NCBI GenBank assembly: GCA_002482525.1
Contig: DLGC01000020.1
Span: 112,156-176,155, forward strand
DNA length: 64,000 nt
Direction: 5' to 3'
Origin: Propionibacteriaceae bacterium UBA7704
Lineage (GTDB): Bacteria > Actinomycetota > Actinomycetes > Propionibacteriales > Propionibacteriaceae
Within the stretch, counting starts at the first letter, position 1. Each line of letters opens with the position of its first letter. Positions 1 through 9,675 of this stretch are shown in pieces. The notes below the pieces were generated by a model. That model searched no databases, was not told where the DNA came from, and saw nothing but the letters and a program-made list of their open reading frames with translations. The translations under genes and the position numbers were made by a program.

Positions 1-100
1 TGCCGTTGATCAGCGGCAGGAGTTGTTTGGGCATGCCCTTTCTCGACAGCGGCCACAGCCGGGTTCCCGACCCGCCGGCCAAAATCACCACGTAACGCAC
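1..100 (-). CDS. manC: Mannose-1-phosphate guanylyltransferase, N-terminal fragment cut by window edge
   Basis: Only the first 33 codons are inside the window, read on the minus strand from a GTG at 100. They give [20 protein letters not shown] followed by [10 protein letters not shown], the nucleotide-binding signature (GGSGTRLWP, then PKQ) of GDP-mannose pyrophosphorylases. The enzyme makes GDP-mannose from mannose-1-phosphate and GTP for glycan synthesis. An ATG two bases upstream of the GTG is out of frame, so GTG is the likely start. The neighbouring LCP gene fits a cell-envelope context. The rest of the protein cannot be judged. Confidence 0.85.
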   Translation of the reverse strand, partial: MRYVVILAGGSGTRLWPLSRKGMPKQLLPLING

Positions 101-221
101 ATGTTGAGCCTAGGGGGTCGCGCAACCGCAGCGAGCGACCCGTGCCGTTGCACGCCGATCATGGTCGGTCGCGCCGCAGGTGGCATGATTGCCAACAGCA
201 TTCGACGGAGGATTCACTCTG

Positions 222-1088
222 ATGGACCTAGGCATTTCCCGGCGCTCCTTTCTCACTACGGCAGGAGTCGTCATTGGCGGCATGGTCGTCACCGGGCTGG
301 CGGCGTGCACCGAATCAGTGCCGGTCATCCCCGAACCGAGCCCGTCTCCGACCGGCCCCATCCGCAACCAACTGGAGCAGGCGCTGACCACGATCAGTGC
401 GGGGAACCCCAACTTCGGAGTATTCATCACCGATGTGCGCAGCGGGCACAGCTACGGCTTCGCCGGCGACTACGCCAGCCAGAGTGCTTCGATGGCCAAG
501 CCCATGATCGTGGCGATGGCACTGCGCAAGGCCCGCGCTGATGGCCAGCCGCTGAGTGCAGAACACACCGAAGAGGCCCGCAACGCCATCATTCACTCTG
601 ACAACGACGCCGCCTCGGCCTTGTGGTCCTACGCTGGCTACCAGAACTACCCGACCCTGGCCGCCGAACTGGGCATGAAAAACACTCATCTCGATGCGAA
701 CAAGGCCGATCAGTGGAGCTGGACCTGGACCACTCCGGCCGACCAGGTGACCCTGGTGACCGCGCTGGCCACCGGGAAGACGACTGCTCTGACCAAGGCC
801 GAGTGCGCGTTCATCTACGACCTGATGGGCCAGGTGGAGGATGACCAGACGTGGGGGGTGGGCGCTCCGAAATCTGACCAGGTGGCGGTTCACCTGAAGA
901 ACGGCTGGGTTCAATTCAAGTCCACCGACGGCCTATGGGCGGTGAACTCCATGGGCAGCATCAACGGTGACGGGCGCGACTACCGGATGTGCGTCATGAC
1001 CCGCGACGTCGACTTCCCGACCGGCCGCGAGCTGACCAGCACCGTCGGCAGCTGGGTGTTCACCATCCTGGGTTCCGGCGAACTCTGA
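222..1088 (+). CDS. Tat-exported lipoprotein serine hydrolase (class A beta-lactamase/PBP-like)
   Basis: A protein of 288 residues. The start is ATG 222, with a GGAGG ribosome site about ten bases upstream. The N-terminus has a twin-arginine signal (SRRSFL, residues 6-11) and a lipobox ending GLAAC, so Cys29 should be lipidated on the outer face of the membrane. The hydrolase domain shows the serine-hydrolase triad of motifs: S90-M-A-K93, S126-D-N128, and K226-N-G in place of the usual KTG. I could not see the ExxLN omega-loop glutamate that true class A beta-lactamases use for deacylation. A penicillin-binding or peptidoglycan hydrolase role is therefore as likely as beta-lactam hydrolysis. 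It converges on the LCP gene with a one-base gap. Confidence 0.8.
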   Translation: MDLGISRRSFLTTAGVVIGGMVVTGLAACTESVPVIPEPSPSPTGPIRNQLEQALTTISAGNPNFGVFITDVRSGHSYGFAGDYASQSASMAKPMIVAMALRKARADGQPLSAEHTEEARNAIIHSDNDAASALWSYAGYQNYPTLAAELGMKNTHLDANKADQWSWTWTTPADQVTLVTALATGKTTALTKAECAFIYDLMGQVEDDQTWGVGAPKSDQVAVHLKNGWVQFKSTDGLWAVNSMGSINGDGRDYRMCVMTRDVDFPTGRELTSTVGSWVFTILGSGEL

Positions 1089-1089
1089 G

Positions 1090-2565
1090 TCAGCTCACCT
1101 TGCAGATGCTGTCCAGATTGTCGGTGGTCGTCGAGGTCGACTTCTTCTTCGAAGGCTTCTTCGTTGCCGTCGACGAGCTGGACGCCGTCGGCTGGGCTGC
1201 CGGATCATCCTTGGCTTCACTGGCAGCGATCGACGCCGTCACCACCGCCAGAATGTCGGCGAAATCCGGGTTCACCGTGGGGTAATCGCCACTAGCGGCC
1301 TTCAACGTCGGCGGGGTGAAGCTCACCGACGCCATCGGCAGGGTTTTGGCCTTCATCGCCAAGTCCATCATGGGCCCGATCTGATCGGCCGGCAGATTCG
1401 TGGCGACGATCTGCTTGCCGGCATCGGCGAGTTTCTGGAACTTCGTGACGACGGTGGTGGGATCGAGCTGTTTGAGCATGGCGTTCATCACGCACTTCTG
1501 CCGAATCATCCGCTCATAGTCGTTGGAGTATTCCCGGGACCGGGCGAACCACAGGGCTTGGAAGCCGTCCAGATGCTGATTCTTGCCGGCGGGGATCCAG
1601 TCATAGACGCCCTTGGGGCTATGCAGGCTGCCGATCGGCACCTTCTTGCCGATATCCAAGGTGATGCCACCCACGGCATCGATGAGCTTCTCGAAGCCCT
1701 TCAGATCGATCATCGCCCAGTAGTTGATCTTGAGTCCCAGAATCTCCTCGATCGAGCTCTTCGTGGCCTCCACACCCGGGTATTTCACACCGGGGAAGAG
1801 CTTCTTGTTCTGCTGGGCCACGGTGTAGATGCCGTTGAGCATGCACCGTTCAGCCAACGGTTTCTCCGGGCAGTAGTAGCCGTTCGGGTACAGCTTGTGC
1901 AGCGGTGAATCCACCGGGAAGGGCGCCCGTTGTAGGTTTCGCGGCAGACTGAACAACACCGTCCGCCCGGTTTCGGCATCGATGCTGGCTACGGTCATCG
2001 AGTCCGGACGCAGGCCCTCGCGGCCTTTGCCGGCGTCGCCACCGAGCAACAGCACGTTGTAGCGGCCGTTCACCGTCTGCGCGCTGCCGCCACCGCCGAA
2101 CACATCCCCGAACAGGGACCGCTGAGCGGCAAGGATGTCCGAGGTGGCCCACGCCACCCCAGTGCCGGTCACGGCGAGCACCAGCGCCAACAGACCGGAG
2201 ACGACCGCACCCACCCGCGACATGGCTCGCGGATCGGCGATTCGCCAGGCATCGAGCAGGAGCAGTGACCAGGCGATGCCGTAGGCAAGCACAGCGAACT
2301 GCAGCACGGTCAAAGTGATGGGGTTGGCGTACACCGCGATCACGGCGTTGCGGAACGGCAGGGCGAGCAATCCCACGACCACGATGATCGCGATCGTGAT
2401 CAGCCACACACGCACTGCGAGGCGCCCCAGCCGACGATTCCCGGCCACGGCCTGCGCGATACCGGGAATGAGGACGGAGAAGCCCATCAGAACCAGGCCG
2501 CGGCGTAACGAAATACCCCGGCTGCGCTGCAGCGGAGACGGCAGCGTCGAAGCGGCGGCGGTCAT
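1090..2565 (-). CDS. LCP (LytR-CpsA-Psr) family cell-wall polymer ligase
   Basis: A protein of 491 residues. LCP enzymes move lipid-linked teichoic-acid-like or arabinogalactan polymers onto peptidoglycan. Four hydrophobic segments lie in roughly the first 160 residues, which makes this the multi-pass type. The extracellular LCP domain follows: NVLLLGGDAG, RPDSMTV, FSLPRNL and later WFARSREYSNDYERMIRQ, containing the arginines that bind the pyrophosphate. The C-terminus is a Ser/Thr/Lys-rich tail. I chose the ATG at 2565 because AGGAG sits about six bases before it; a longer reading to 2619 has no such site. Two envelope-polymer loci elsewhere in the window are candidate sources of substrate, which is inference. 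Confidence 0.9.
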   Translation of the reverse strand: MTAAASTLPSPLQRSRGISLRRGLVLMGFSVLIPGIAQAVAGNRRLGRLAVRVWLITIAIIVVVGLLALPFRNAVIAVYANPITLTVLQFAVLAYGIAWSLLLLDAWRIADPRAMSRVGAVVSGLLALVLAVTGTGVAWATSDILAAQRSLFGDVFGGGGSAQTVNGRYNVLLLGGDAGKGREGLRPDSMTVASIDAETGRTVLFSLPRNLQRAPFPVDSPLHKLYPNGYYCPEKPLAERCMLNGIYTVAQQNKKLFPGVKYPGVEATKSSIEEILGLKINYWAMIDLKGFEKLIDAVGGITLDIGKKVPIGSLHSPKGVYDWIPAGKNQHLDGFQALWFARSREYSNDYERMIRQKCVMNAMLKQLDPTTVVTKFQKLADAGKQIVATNLPADQIGPMMDLAMKAKTLPMASVSFTPPTLKAASGDYPTVNPDFADILAVVTASIAASEAKDDPAAQPTASSSSTATKKPSKKKSTSTTTDNLDSICKVS

Positions 2566-2664
2566 ACAACTCCTGAGATTCGGTGCGGTAGCCGATATCA
2601 GTATTCCCCGCCCGACCAAGCAGGTCGGGCAGCCGCGCCGCCGAGCCGATGCACTAGGCGCGCA

Positions 2665-3159
2665 TCACAGACCGCGCACCTTGGCACCCTTGGCACGCGC
2701 GGCGTCACGAAGCTGCGCCTGGAACTCCACGACCTTGTCGGCGAGTTCGGGATCGCCGGCGGCCAGGATGCGTACCGCGAGCAGGCCTGCATTGCGGGCA
2801 TTGCCGATGCCGACAGTCGCCACCGGGACGCCGGCAGGCATCTGCACGATGGACAGCAGCGAGTCCATGCCGTCGAGCACCTTCAGCGGCACGGGAACTC
2901 CGATCACCGGCAGCGGGGTGACGGCAGCGAGCACGCCGGGAAGATGGGCGGCGCCACCGGCACCGGCGATGATCACCTTCACGCCGCGCTCGCGGGCGCT
3001 GCGTCCCCAGGCGAGGCATTCGTCGGGCATGCGGTGGGCGCTGATCACGTCGGCCTCGTAGCCCAGACCGAAGTCGGAGACCGCCTCGGCGGCCGCGCTC
3101 ATGATCGGCCAGTCGGAATCCGAGCCCATCAGAATGCCGATCACCGGTGCCTGGCTCAT
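2665..3159 (-). CDS. purE: N5-carboxyaminoimidazole ribonucleotide mutase PurE
   Basis: A protein of 164 residues, the normal length for class I PurE, which converts N5-CAIR to CAIR in de novo purine synthesis. The N-terminal [11 protein letters not shown] is the signature phosphate-binding loop. SAHRMPDE carries the catalytic histidine region, and [11 protein letters not shown] with PVIGVPVP forms the rest of the active site. In many actinomycetes purK lies next to purE, but here the next gene upstream is a divergent peptidase-E relative and purK is not in the window. Confidence 0.96.
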   Translation of the reverse strand: MSQAPVIGILMGSDSDWPIMSAAAEAVSDFGLGYEADVISAHRMPDECLAWGRSARERGVKVIIAGAGGAAHLPGVLAAVTPLPVIGVPVPLKVLDGMDSLLSIVQMPAGVPVATVGIGNARNAGLLAVRILAAGDPELADKVVEFQAQLRDAARAKGAKVRGL

Positions 3160-3346
3160 TGGTCTCTCCCATCCTCAGCAGGCCGACATCGACCTGATCT
3201 ACGCCACAGTCTGCCGCCATCTTCCCCCGCGGCGAGGTCCGGCTCCAAAAGGTCGCCGTCGAGGCATCGGCCGGTGATTGCGAATTGTGCTGTCCGCCGC
3301 ACCCGGTTTGTCCTCAGGGTCACTGTGGACCTGCCACAATTGCGCC

Positions 3347-4063
3347 ATGACCACACACATCGTGACCATGGGCGGCGGCGGCTTCTCGATGTCGGAGCAT
3401 GGCGCTGCGACCAATCTGGACCGGTACCTGATCGAACTCAGCGGAAAGCGTTCCCCGCTGGTCTGCTTCGCACCCACCGCCTCGGCCGATGACCCGCAGT
3501 ACATCAGCAAGTTCCTGATGGCCTACAGCACGCTGGGCGTGCGCACCATGGTGTTGACGCTGTGGGATGGCAGCTCCACCGATTCGATCGCACGCATCGC
3601 CGATGCCGACATCATCCTGGTCGGTGGCGGGCACACGGTGAATCTGTTGGCACTGTGGAAGGCGCACGGTGTGGGCAAGGCGATCAAGAATCGCGCCAAG
3701 TCCGGCGATGTGGTGCTGGCCGGAGTAGGCGCCGGTGGCGCCTGCTGGTACGGCGGCTGCATCACCGACACCTTCGGCGATTACCGCGCGTGGCGCGGTG
3801 GCCTCGAGCTCGTGGACGGCAGCTTCTGCCCGCATTTCGACGGCGAGGCCGAACGGGCGCCGGCCTACACCGAGGCGATCGCCTCGGGCGACCTGCCCGC
3901 CGGATTCGCCGCTGACGACGGCGCCGGCGTCCATTTCATCGACGGTGTGCCGACCACTTACCTGGCCGAGGCGCGCGGCAAGCGCGTGTATCGAGTGATG
4001 CCCTCGGATCTGCCCACCTCGTCGGGTGTGCTGGTCGAGCCTCAGCAGATGACGATCCTGTAG
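3347..4063 (+). CDS. Peptidase S51 (dipeptidase E) family protein with nucleophile replaced
   Basis: A protein of 238 residues, close to the usual length of S51 dipeptidases. The order of motifs matches the family: MGGGGFSM at the N-terminus, FAPTASADDPQY, IILVGGGHTVNLL, the nucleophile elbow, GGCITDTFGDY, and a CPHFDGE histidine site (His163). In active members the elbow reads G-x-S-A-G. Here it reads GVGAGG, and the serine position is Gly128 (codon GGC at 3728). If the base call is right, it should not work as a classical serine peptidase. The start at ATG 3347 matches the conserved N-terminus; a reading from 3278 only adds an unconserved extension. Confidence 0.85.
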   Translation: MTTHIVTMGGGGFSMSEHGAATNLDRYLIELSGKRSPLVCFAPTASADDPQYISKFLMAYSTLGVRTMVLTLWDGSSTDSIARIADADIILVGGGHTVNLLALWKAHGVGKAIKNRAKSGDVVLAGVGAGGACWYGGCITDTFGDYRAWRGGLELVDGSFCPHFDGEAERAPAYTEAIASGDLPAGFAADDGAGVHFIDGVPTTYLAEARGKRVYRVMPSDLPTSSGVLVEPQQMTIL

Positions 4064-4079
4064 GGCTGCCCCTGCTGGG

Positions 4080-4547
4080 TCAGGGTCGCGGCGTCGGCTG
4101 AGCGAAGATCACCATGCGCTGCACGATGAAGTTCACCGTCGTCGCTATGCCTTGTGCGATCACGAAGCCGACTACACGGGCGACGATTTCGCTACCCCAG
4201 GTGGCCAACAACCACGGGTAGCACAGCACCCACAACCCCCACTGCACCGCGAAGGTCACCGCGTACAGCACCACGACCGCTGCAAAGCGGCGTTTGGATG
4301 GTTCGGCGGCGAACGTCCAGCGGCGATTGATCAGGTAGGCGGTGGTGGTGCCTGCAATGAAGGACAGCGCCTTCGACCAGACGTAGTCCAGCCCCAGAGC
4401 CATGAAGACGTTCAACAATCCGAAGTCGACGATGGCAGCCAACACCCCGGTCACGACGAAGCGGAACAGTTGGGTCGACAGCGCGGCCGGGTGGGATTCC
4501 TGCTCCGAGTGAGCTGATTCCTGCCTCACTGGCTCCTCGATGCTCAC
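4080..4547 (-). CDS. GtrA-like integral membrane protein
   Basis: A small membrane protein of 155 residues with about four hydrophobic segments. The typical GtrA features are FRFVVTGVLAAIVDFGLLN near the start and AGTTTAYLINRRWTF in the middle. GtrA proteins are thought to help flip or present polyprenyl-linked sugars for envelope decoration. The GTG start at 4547 overlaps the TGA of the upstream PH-domain gene by four bases, so the pair is probably translationally coupled. The same pair lies near purE and birA in mycobacteria as I recall it. The substrate is unknown. Confidence 0.85.
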   Translation of the reverse strand: MSIEEPVRQESAHSEQESHPAALSTQLFRFVVTGVLAAIVDFGLLNVFMALGLDYVWSKALSFIAGTTTAYLINRRWTFAAEPSKRRFAAVVVLYAVTFAVQWGLWVLCYPWLLATWGSEIVARVVGFVIAQGIATTVNFIVQRMVIFAQPTPRP

Positions 4548-5071
4548 TCGCCCTGCTGATCGGTCGACGGTGTCGGCCCGGCCGAGGGCTGGGTGCCGTT
4601 GAACAGCAGCTCGGTCATGACCACATGCACTCGCTCCACATCAGGAATGTCATGCAGGGTCACCGGTTCTTCGGCCGAGGTCGTGAGTTGCAGCGTGCCA
4701 CAGCCGAACATCCGGTCGGTGAGCGATCGTTCGTAGGCCACATTCGCAATGCGACTCAGTGGCAGGTCGTGACCGCGTTTGGTGATGATGCCGTGCCGAG
4801 TGATGATGCGCCGGCTCGTGAAGGTGTAGGTGGCCGTCCACCAGCGAAGGAAAGGCAGCAGCGCGCCGACCACGAGCACAACCAGGGCGAGTCCCACGAT
4901 CACCCAGCCGGCCCAGAACAGTTGGGACGCCGGCACCCAGGCGACGGCGATTCCGGTACCGATCGCCACCAGCAGCACGACCACCGCCGGCCCGATCAGG
5001 GCCTTGATGTGGGTGCGCATATGCAAGACCTCAGTCTCACCCTGTCCCATCAGGTGTGAAGGTAATCCCAT
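4544..5071 (-). CDS. PH-domain (bacterial DUF304-type) membrane protein
   Basis: A protein of 175 residues. Two hydrophobic segments (ALIGPAVVVLLVAIGTGIAVA and FWAGWVIVGLALVVLVVG) are followed by a bacterial pleckstrin-homology-like domain, marked by YTFTSRRIITRHGIITKRGHDL and PLSRIANVAYERS. The function of this family is not established; membrane-stress or transport roles have been proposed. Its stop overlaps the start of the GtrA gene. The start could also be the second Met at 5050, since no strong ribosome site precedes either. Confidence 0.8.
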   Translation of the reverse strand: MGLPSHLMGQGETEVLHMRTHIKALIGPAVVVLLVAIGTGIAVAWVPASQLFWAGWVIVGLALVVLVVGALLPFLRWWTATYTFTSRRIITRHGIITKRGHDLPLSRIANVAYERSLTDRMFGCGTLQLTTSAEEPVTLHDIPDVERVHVVMTELLFNGTQPSAGPTPSTDQQGE

Positions 5072-5096
5072 GGCTCAATCGTGACACACCGCAACC

Positions 5097-5879
5097 TCAG
5101 CGCAGATGTACCACATCCCCGGCGGAGAACGCCTGCTCGTGGGTGCCGGTACGAACCACCAGACGCCCTTCGCCGTCGATGCCGATCGCCTCACCGAGCA
5201 CAGCGGGCTGGCCGACCAGCTCGACCCGCACCGATCGGCCCACAGTGTCACAGCGATCAGTCAGCACGGGCGCAAGATCCTCACCGTCGAGCCAGCGCCG
5301 ATACCAGCCGCCCAACGCGCGGAGGATGGCGATGACGAGTTGCTTCTCATCGACCGTGGCCCCGGCCAGAGCCAGCGAGGTGGCGGTAGGCACCGGCAAC
5401 TGTTCGGCCGTCAGGCGGGTGTTGACCCCCATGCCGATCACCACCGCAACCCCTGCCTCACTGACGATGCGCTCGGAGAGGATTCCGCACAGCTTGCGAC
5501 CATCGATCAGCACGTCGTTGGGCCACTTCAGCTCGGCAGCCAGCCCGGTAGCGGCCCTCACTCCATCGACCACCGCGACTCCGGTCAGCAGTGGCAGCCA
5601 CAGCCAACGCATCACCGAGAGTTGCTCCGGGGGACGCAGCAGTGCCGATATCGCCAGCGAGGTTCCCGGCGGTGCGCTCCAGGCGCGATCCAATCGGCCA
5701 CGTCCGCCGCTCTGATGCGCGGAGACCAGGACCGAGCCGGACGGCGCACCGGCACGGGCCTGGGTAGCCAGATCGGCATTCGTCGATCCGGTGGTGTCCA
5801 CGGTGACCACCGACAGCCACGGCCAGCCGGCCGCAGTGCTCACTTCAGCGGCCCAATCCGCTCCGAAGATGGAATTCAC
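5097..5879 (-). CDS. birA: Biotin--[acetyl-CoA-carboxylase] ligase BirA
   Basis: A protein of 260 residues that attaches biotin, through biotinyl-AMP, to the carboxylase biotin domain. The catalytic motifs are visible: DTTGSTNAD, the GRGRLDRAW biotinyl-AMP loop, LKWPNDVLIDGRKLCGIL, and a C-terminal small domain. No N-terminal helix-turn-helix is present, so this is the non-regulatory class. It starts at GTG 5879. It is divergent from the carboxylase beta subunit gene across about 50 bases. Its likely client in this window is the alpha subunit gene at 13 kb. Confidence 0.95.
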   Translation of the reverse strand: MNSIFGADWAAEVSTAAGWPWLSVVTVDTTGSTNADLATQARAGAPSGSVLVSAHQSGGRGRLDRAWSAPPGTSLAISALLRPPEQLSVMRWLWLPLLTGVAVVDGVRAATGLAAELKWPNDVLIDGRKLCGILSERIVSEAGVAVVIGMGVNTRLTAEQLPVPTATSLALAGATVDEKQLVIAILRALGGWYRRWLDGEDLAPVLTDRCDTVGRSVRVELVGQPAVLGEAIGIDGEGRLVVRTGTHEQAFSAGDVVHLR

Positions 5880-5927
5880 CCCCTGACCCTATGACGAGAC
5901 CCCCCGCAGGCGGATATGGTTCCGCTC

Positions 5928-7498
<1,571 letters not shown>

Positions 7499-7502
<4 letters not shown>

Positions 7503-7726
7503 GTGCCCCCGATCCAGAGAATCTCGTCGAGATCGTTTCGGGCAATCCGACCGACGAAGAGCTCGCCGCCATCGCTGCCATCACGGTGGCGGTGCGGCGG
7601 GGTCGCCCCCAGCCGCATGCGCCGCATACCGGCACCCTCGCCGGGGGCTGGCGCTCGTATTGGCATACCGTGCGCAATCCGCTGTTGCCGGGCCGCGAGG
7701 CGTGGCGCAGCACCTTCCGGCGCTGA
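7499..7726 (+). CDS. accE: Acyl-CoA carboxylase epsilon subunit
   Basis: A 75-residue protein whose ATG overlaps the stop of the beta-subunit gene (ATGA). It has the epsilon-family layout: [17 protein letters not shown] near the start, a basic proline-rich middle, and a tryptophan-rich end ([17 protein letters not shown], then AWRSTFRR). In actinomycetes epsilon binds the beta hexamer and stimulates the holo-enzyme. The next gene, maf, begins 15 bases downstream, as in mycobacteria. Confidence 0.88.
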
Positions 7727-7741
7727 TCTGAGGCGGTAGCC

Positions 7742-8368
7742 ATGAGTTCGCCCCGACTCATTCTCGCTTCGGCGTCGCCGGCGCGGCGACAAACCCTGCT
7801 GGATGCCGGTCTGGCACCTGAGGTCGTCGTCTCCGATGTCGACGAGGAGGCCTTCAGCGCGATCGACGTGGTGGGACTGGTGAACCAACTGGCCCGCGCC
7901 AAAGCTGATCGGGTCTTCACCGAACTCGGTGGTGACGACGATGTGCTGGTGGTGGCCTGCGACTCCCTCTTGGAACTGCGCGGCGAGGCGATGGGCAAGC
8001 CCACTGATGCCGCGCAAGCAATCCAGCGCTGGCGGCAGCTGCGCGGCAGCACCGGGCAGCTCCACACCGGCCACCATGTGATCGCACGGCTGGCTGGCGC
8101 CGTGGACTCGGCGTCGGCGGTCGCCACCACCGAAGTGATGTTCGCCAATCTCGACGACGCTGAGATCGAGGCCTATGTGAGTACCGGCGAGCCGTTGAAG
8201 GTCGCCGGAGCTTTCACCATCGACGGCCTCGGTGGCGCCTACGTCACCGGAGTATGCGGCGATCCGCATAATGTCGTCGGCATCAGCCTGCCGCTGCTGC
8301 GGCGGCTGTTCGCCGAACTCGGCGTGCCCTGGCATTCGCTGTGGCACGGCGGGACCGAGCAGAGCTGA
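7742..8368 (+). CDS. maf: Maf-like nucleoside triphosphate pyrophosphatase
   Basis: A protein of 208 residues. The N-terminal LILASASPARRQTLLDAG is the Maf signature, and VVACDSLLELRGEAMGKP and STGEPLKVAGAFTIDG complete the active site. Maf proteins hydrolyse non-canonical or pyrimidine NTPs to NMPs and are linked to house-cleaning and septation control. The TDSLV aspartate motif appears here as ACDSLL. It lies 15 bases after accE, probably in the same transcript. Confidence 0.93.
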   Translation: MSSPRLILASASPARRQTLLDAGLAPEVVVSDVDEEAFSAIDVVGLVNQLARAKADRVFTELGGDDDVLVVACDSLLELRGEAMGKPTDAAQAIQRWRQLRGSTGQLHTGHHVIARLAGAVDSASAVATTEVMFANLDDAEIEAYVSTGEPLKVAGAFTIDGLGGAYVTGVCGDPHNVVGISLPLLRRLFAELGVPWHSLWHGGTEQS

Positions 8369-8392
8369 GCCGCAGGACCGGGCTCTCGACCC

Positions 8393-9616
8393 TCAGTGGT
8401 CCTGGCTCCAGGCGAAGGCCTGCTCACCATCGACGGCGATGACCACCTGTCGGCGCGGGGCCAGCGTCATCGTCACCGTGAGAACGTGGCCGGAACCGCT
8501 GACCCGATAGTCGATCGCGGCGTTCTCCTTGGTGATGATCTCCACCGACCCGCGGGTGAGCCACGGATTGCGGCGCCGAAGTCCGATCAGATCCTGGTGG
8601 ACCCGGTACAGCCACAGTCCCACCGCAGCCAACTGATCCGGCGTTTCGGGCAGTGCCGGACGCAGCTCGGCGTCGGCCTCCCAGCCTTCGCCTTTTCGAC
8701 CCCGGAAGGCTTGCTCGTCGCCGTAGTAGATGCTGGGCATGCCCGGGACAGTGAACAGCACGGCCGCGGCCAGGACCGCGCCACTGTCGCCGACCAGGCT
8801 CGCGATGCGTTCGACGTCATGGTTGCCGACAAAGGTCTGCGGTACGAAGGTCTCGCTGAATTCCTGGTGGCGCTCCAGCGCCCAGGCCAACTCCCAGAAG
8901 TTGGTGTCCTGGATCGAACTCCACGTCGCTTTCCACAGCTCGTACTGGGTGACGGTGTCGAGGCCGCCGCGGGTCACGATTTCGGCATAGTCGCCGTGGA
9001 TGACTTCGCCGATGAAGACTGCCTGTGGAAACTCGTCGCGAACCCGACCGATCACCGTGGCCCAGAAGGAAACCGGAACCGAGTAGGCAGCGTCGAGCCG
9101 CCAGCCTGCCACGCCGCGCCGCAGCCAGTGCAGCATGATCTCGACGACCAGTTCGACGACGGCTGGGTTGTCATGGTCGAGCACGGCGAGGTCGTCGTGG
9201 CCTTCCCAGCCCAGGGGTCGCATTCCCTGCGGACCGGAGACCAGTTTCACCAGCCCGGCACCGTCTTCGACCGACTGCCGTACCAGGTCGTGGTGGGCGC
9301 CGACGTGGTTGAACACGCCGTCGAGAACGAAGGACAGCCCGCGTCGCTGAGCTTGCTCCAGCAGGTGATCGAAGTCGGCGTCGTCGCCCAAACGCGGGTC
9401 GATGCTGAAGTGGTCGAGGGTGTCGTAGCCGTGACTGGTCGAGGTGAAGATCGGCCCCAGCAGCAGGCCCGAGCACCCCAGCTCGACGGCGTAGTCCAGC
9501 CAGGATTCCAGCCGCCTCAGCCGATGATGGACGCCGTGCTCGGCGTCGCGGATCGGTGCCCCGCAGGCACCCAGCGGATACACCTGCCACCAGATGGCGT
9601 GGTCCAGCAGACTCAT
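8393..9616 (-). CDS. Glycoside hydrolase family 13 (alpha-amylase-like) enzyme
   Basis: A cytoplasmic protein of 407 residues (no signal peptide). The four GH13 regions are present: I DGVFNH, II GWRLDAAYS with the nucleophile Asp, III FIGEV with the general acid, and IV FVGNHDV. It is shorter than typical extracellular amylases. The ATG at 9616 is preceded by AGGAGG at a four-base spacing and fits better than the TTG just before it. The gene diverges from a TetR regulator, with two palindromes of one family between them, so it is the probable target of that regulator. The exact substrate (maltodextrin, trehalose or sucrose) cannot be read from the motifs. Confidence 0.88.
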   Translation of the reverse strand: MSLLDHAIWWQVYPLGACGAPIRDAEHGVHHRLRRLESWLDYAVELGCSGLLLGPIFTSTSHGYDTLDHFSIDPRLGDDADFDHLLEQAQRRGLSFVLDGVFNHVGAHHDLVRQSVEDGAGLVKLVSGPQGMRPLGWEGHDDLAVLDHDNPAVVELVVEIMLHWLRRGVAGWRLDAAYSVPVSFWATVIGRVRDEFPQAVFIGEVIHGDYAEIVTRGGLDTVTQYELWKATWSSIQDTNFWELAWALERHQEFSETFVPQTFVGNHDVERIASLVGDSGAVLAAAVLFTVPGMPSIYYGDEQAFRGRKGEGWEADAELRPALPETPDQLAAVGLWLYRVHQDLIGLRRRNPWLTRGSVEIITKENAAIDYRVSGSGHVLTVTMTLAPRRQVVIAVDGEQAFAWSQDH

Positions 9617-9625
9617 CAATCCTCC

Positions 9626-9644
9626 TATTGAGTCCGACTCAATA
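9626..9644. promoter_or_regulatory. Predicted TetR operator 1
   Basis: A perfect inverted repeat, TATTGAGTC-C-GACTCAATA, with nine-base arms and a one-base centre. It lies right next to the GH13 ribosome site, so a bound repressor would block that gene. A second copy with the same half-sites lies five bases away. Confidence 0.65.
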
Positions 9645-9648
9645 ACGT

Positions 9649-9667
9649 TATTGACTATAGCTCAATA
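9649..9667. promoter_or_regulatory. Predicted TetR operator 2
   Basis: TATTGA-N7-TCAATA, the same outer half-sites and spacing as operator 1, but with a less symmetric centre. It ends nine bases before the TetR start codon, consistent with autoregulation. The two sites start 23 bases apart, about two helical turns. Confidence 0.6.
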
Positions 9668-9675
9668 GCGCTAGG

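Noticed and set aside
222..1088. Clinical-type class A beta-lactamase
   Set aside because: The third motif is KNG and the omega-loop Glu was not found, so a resistance role is not supported.
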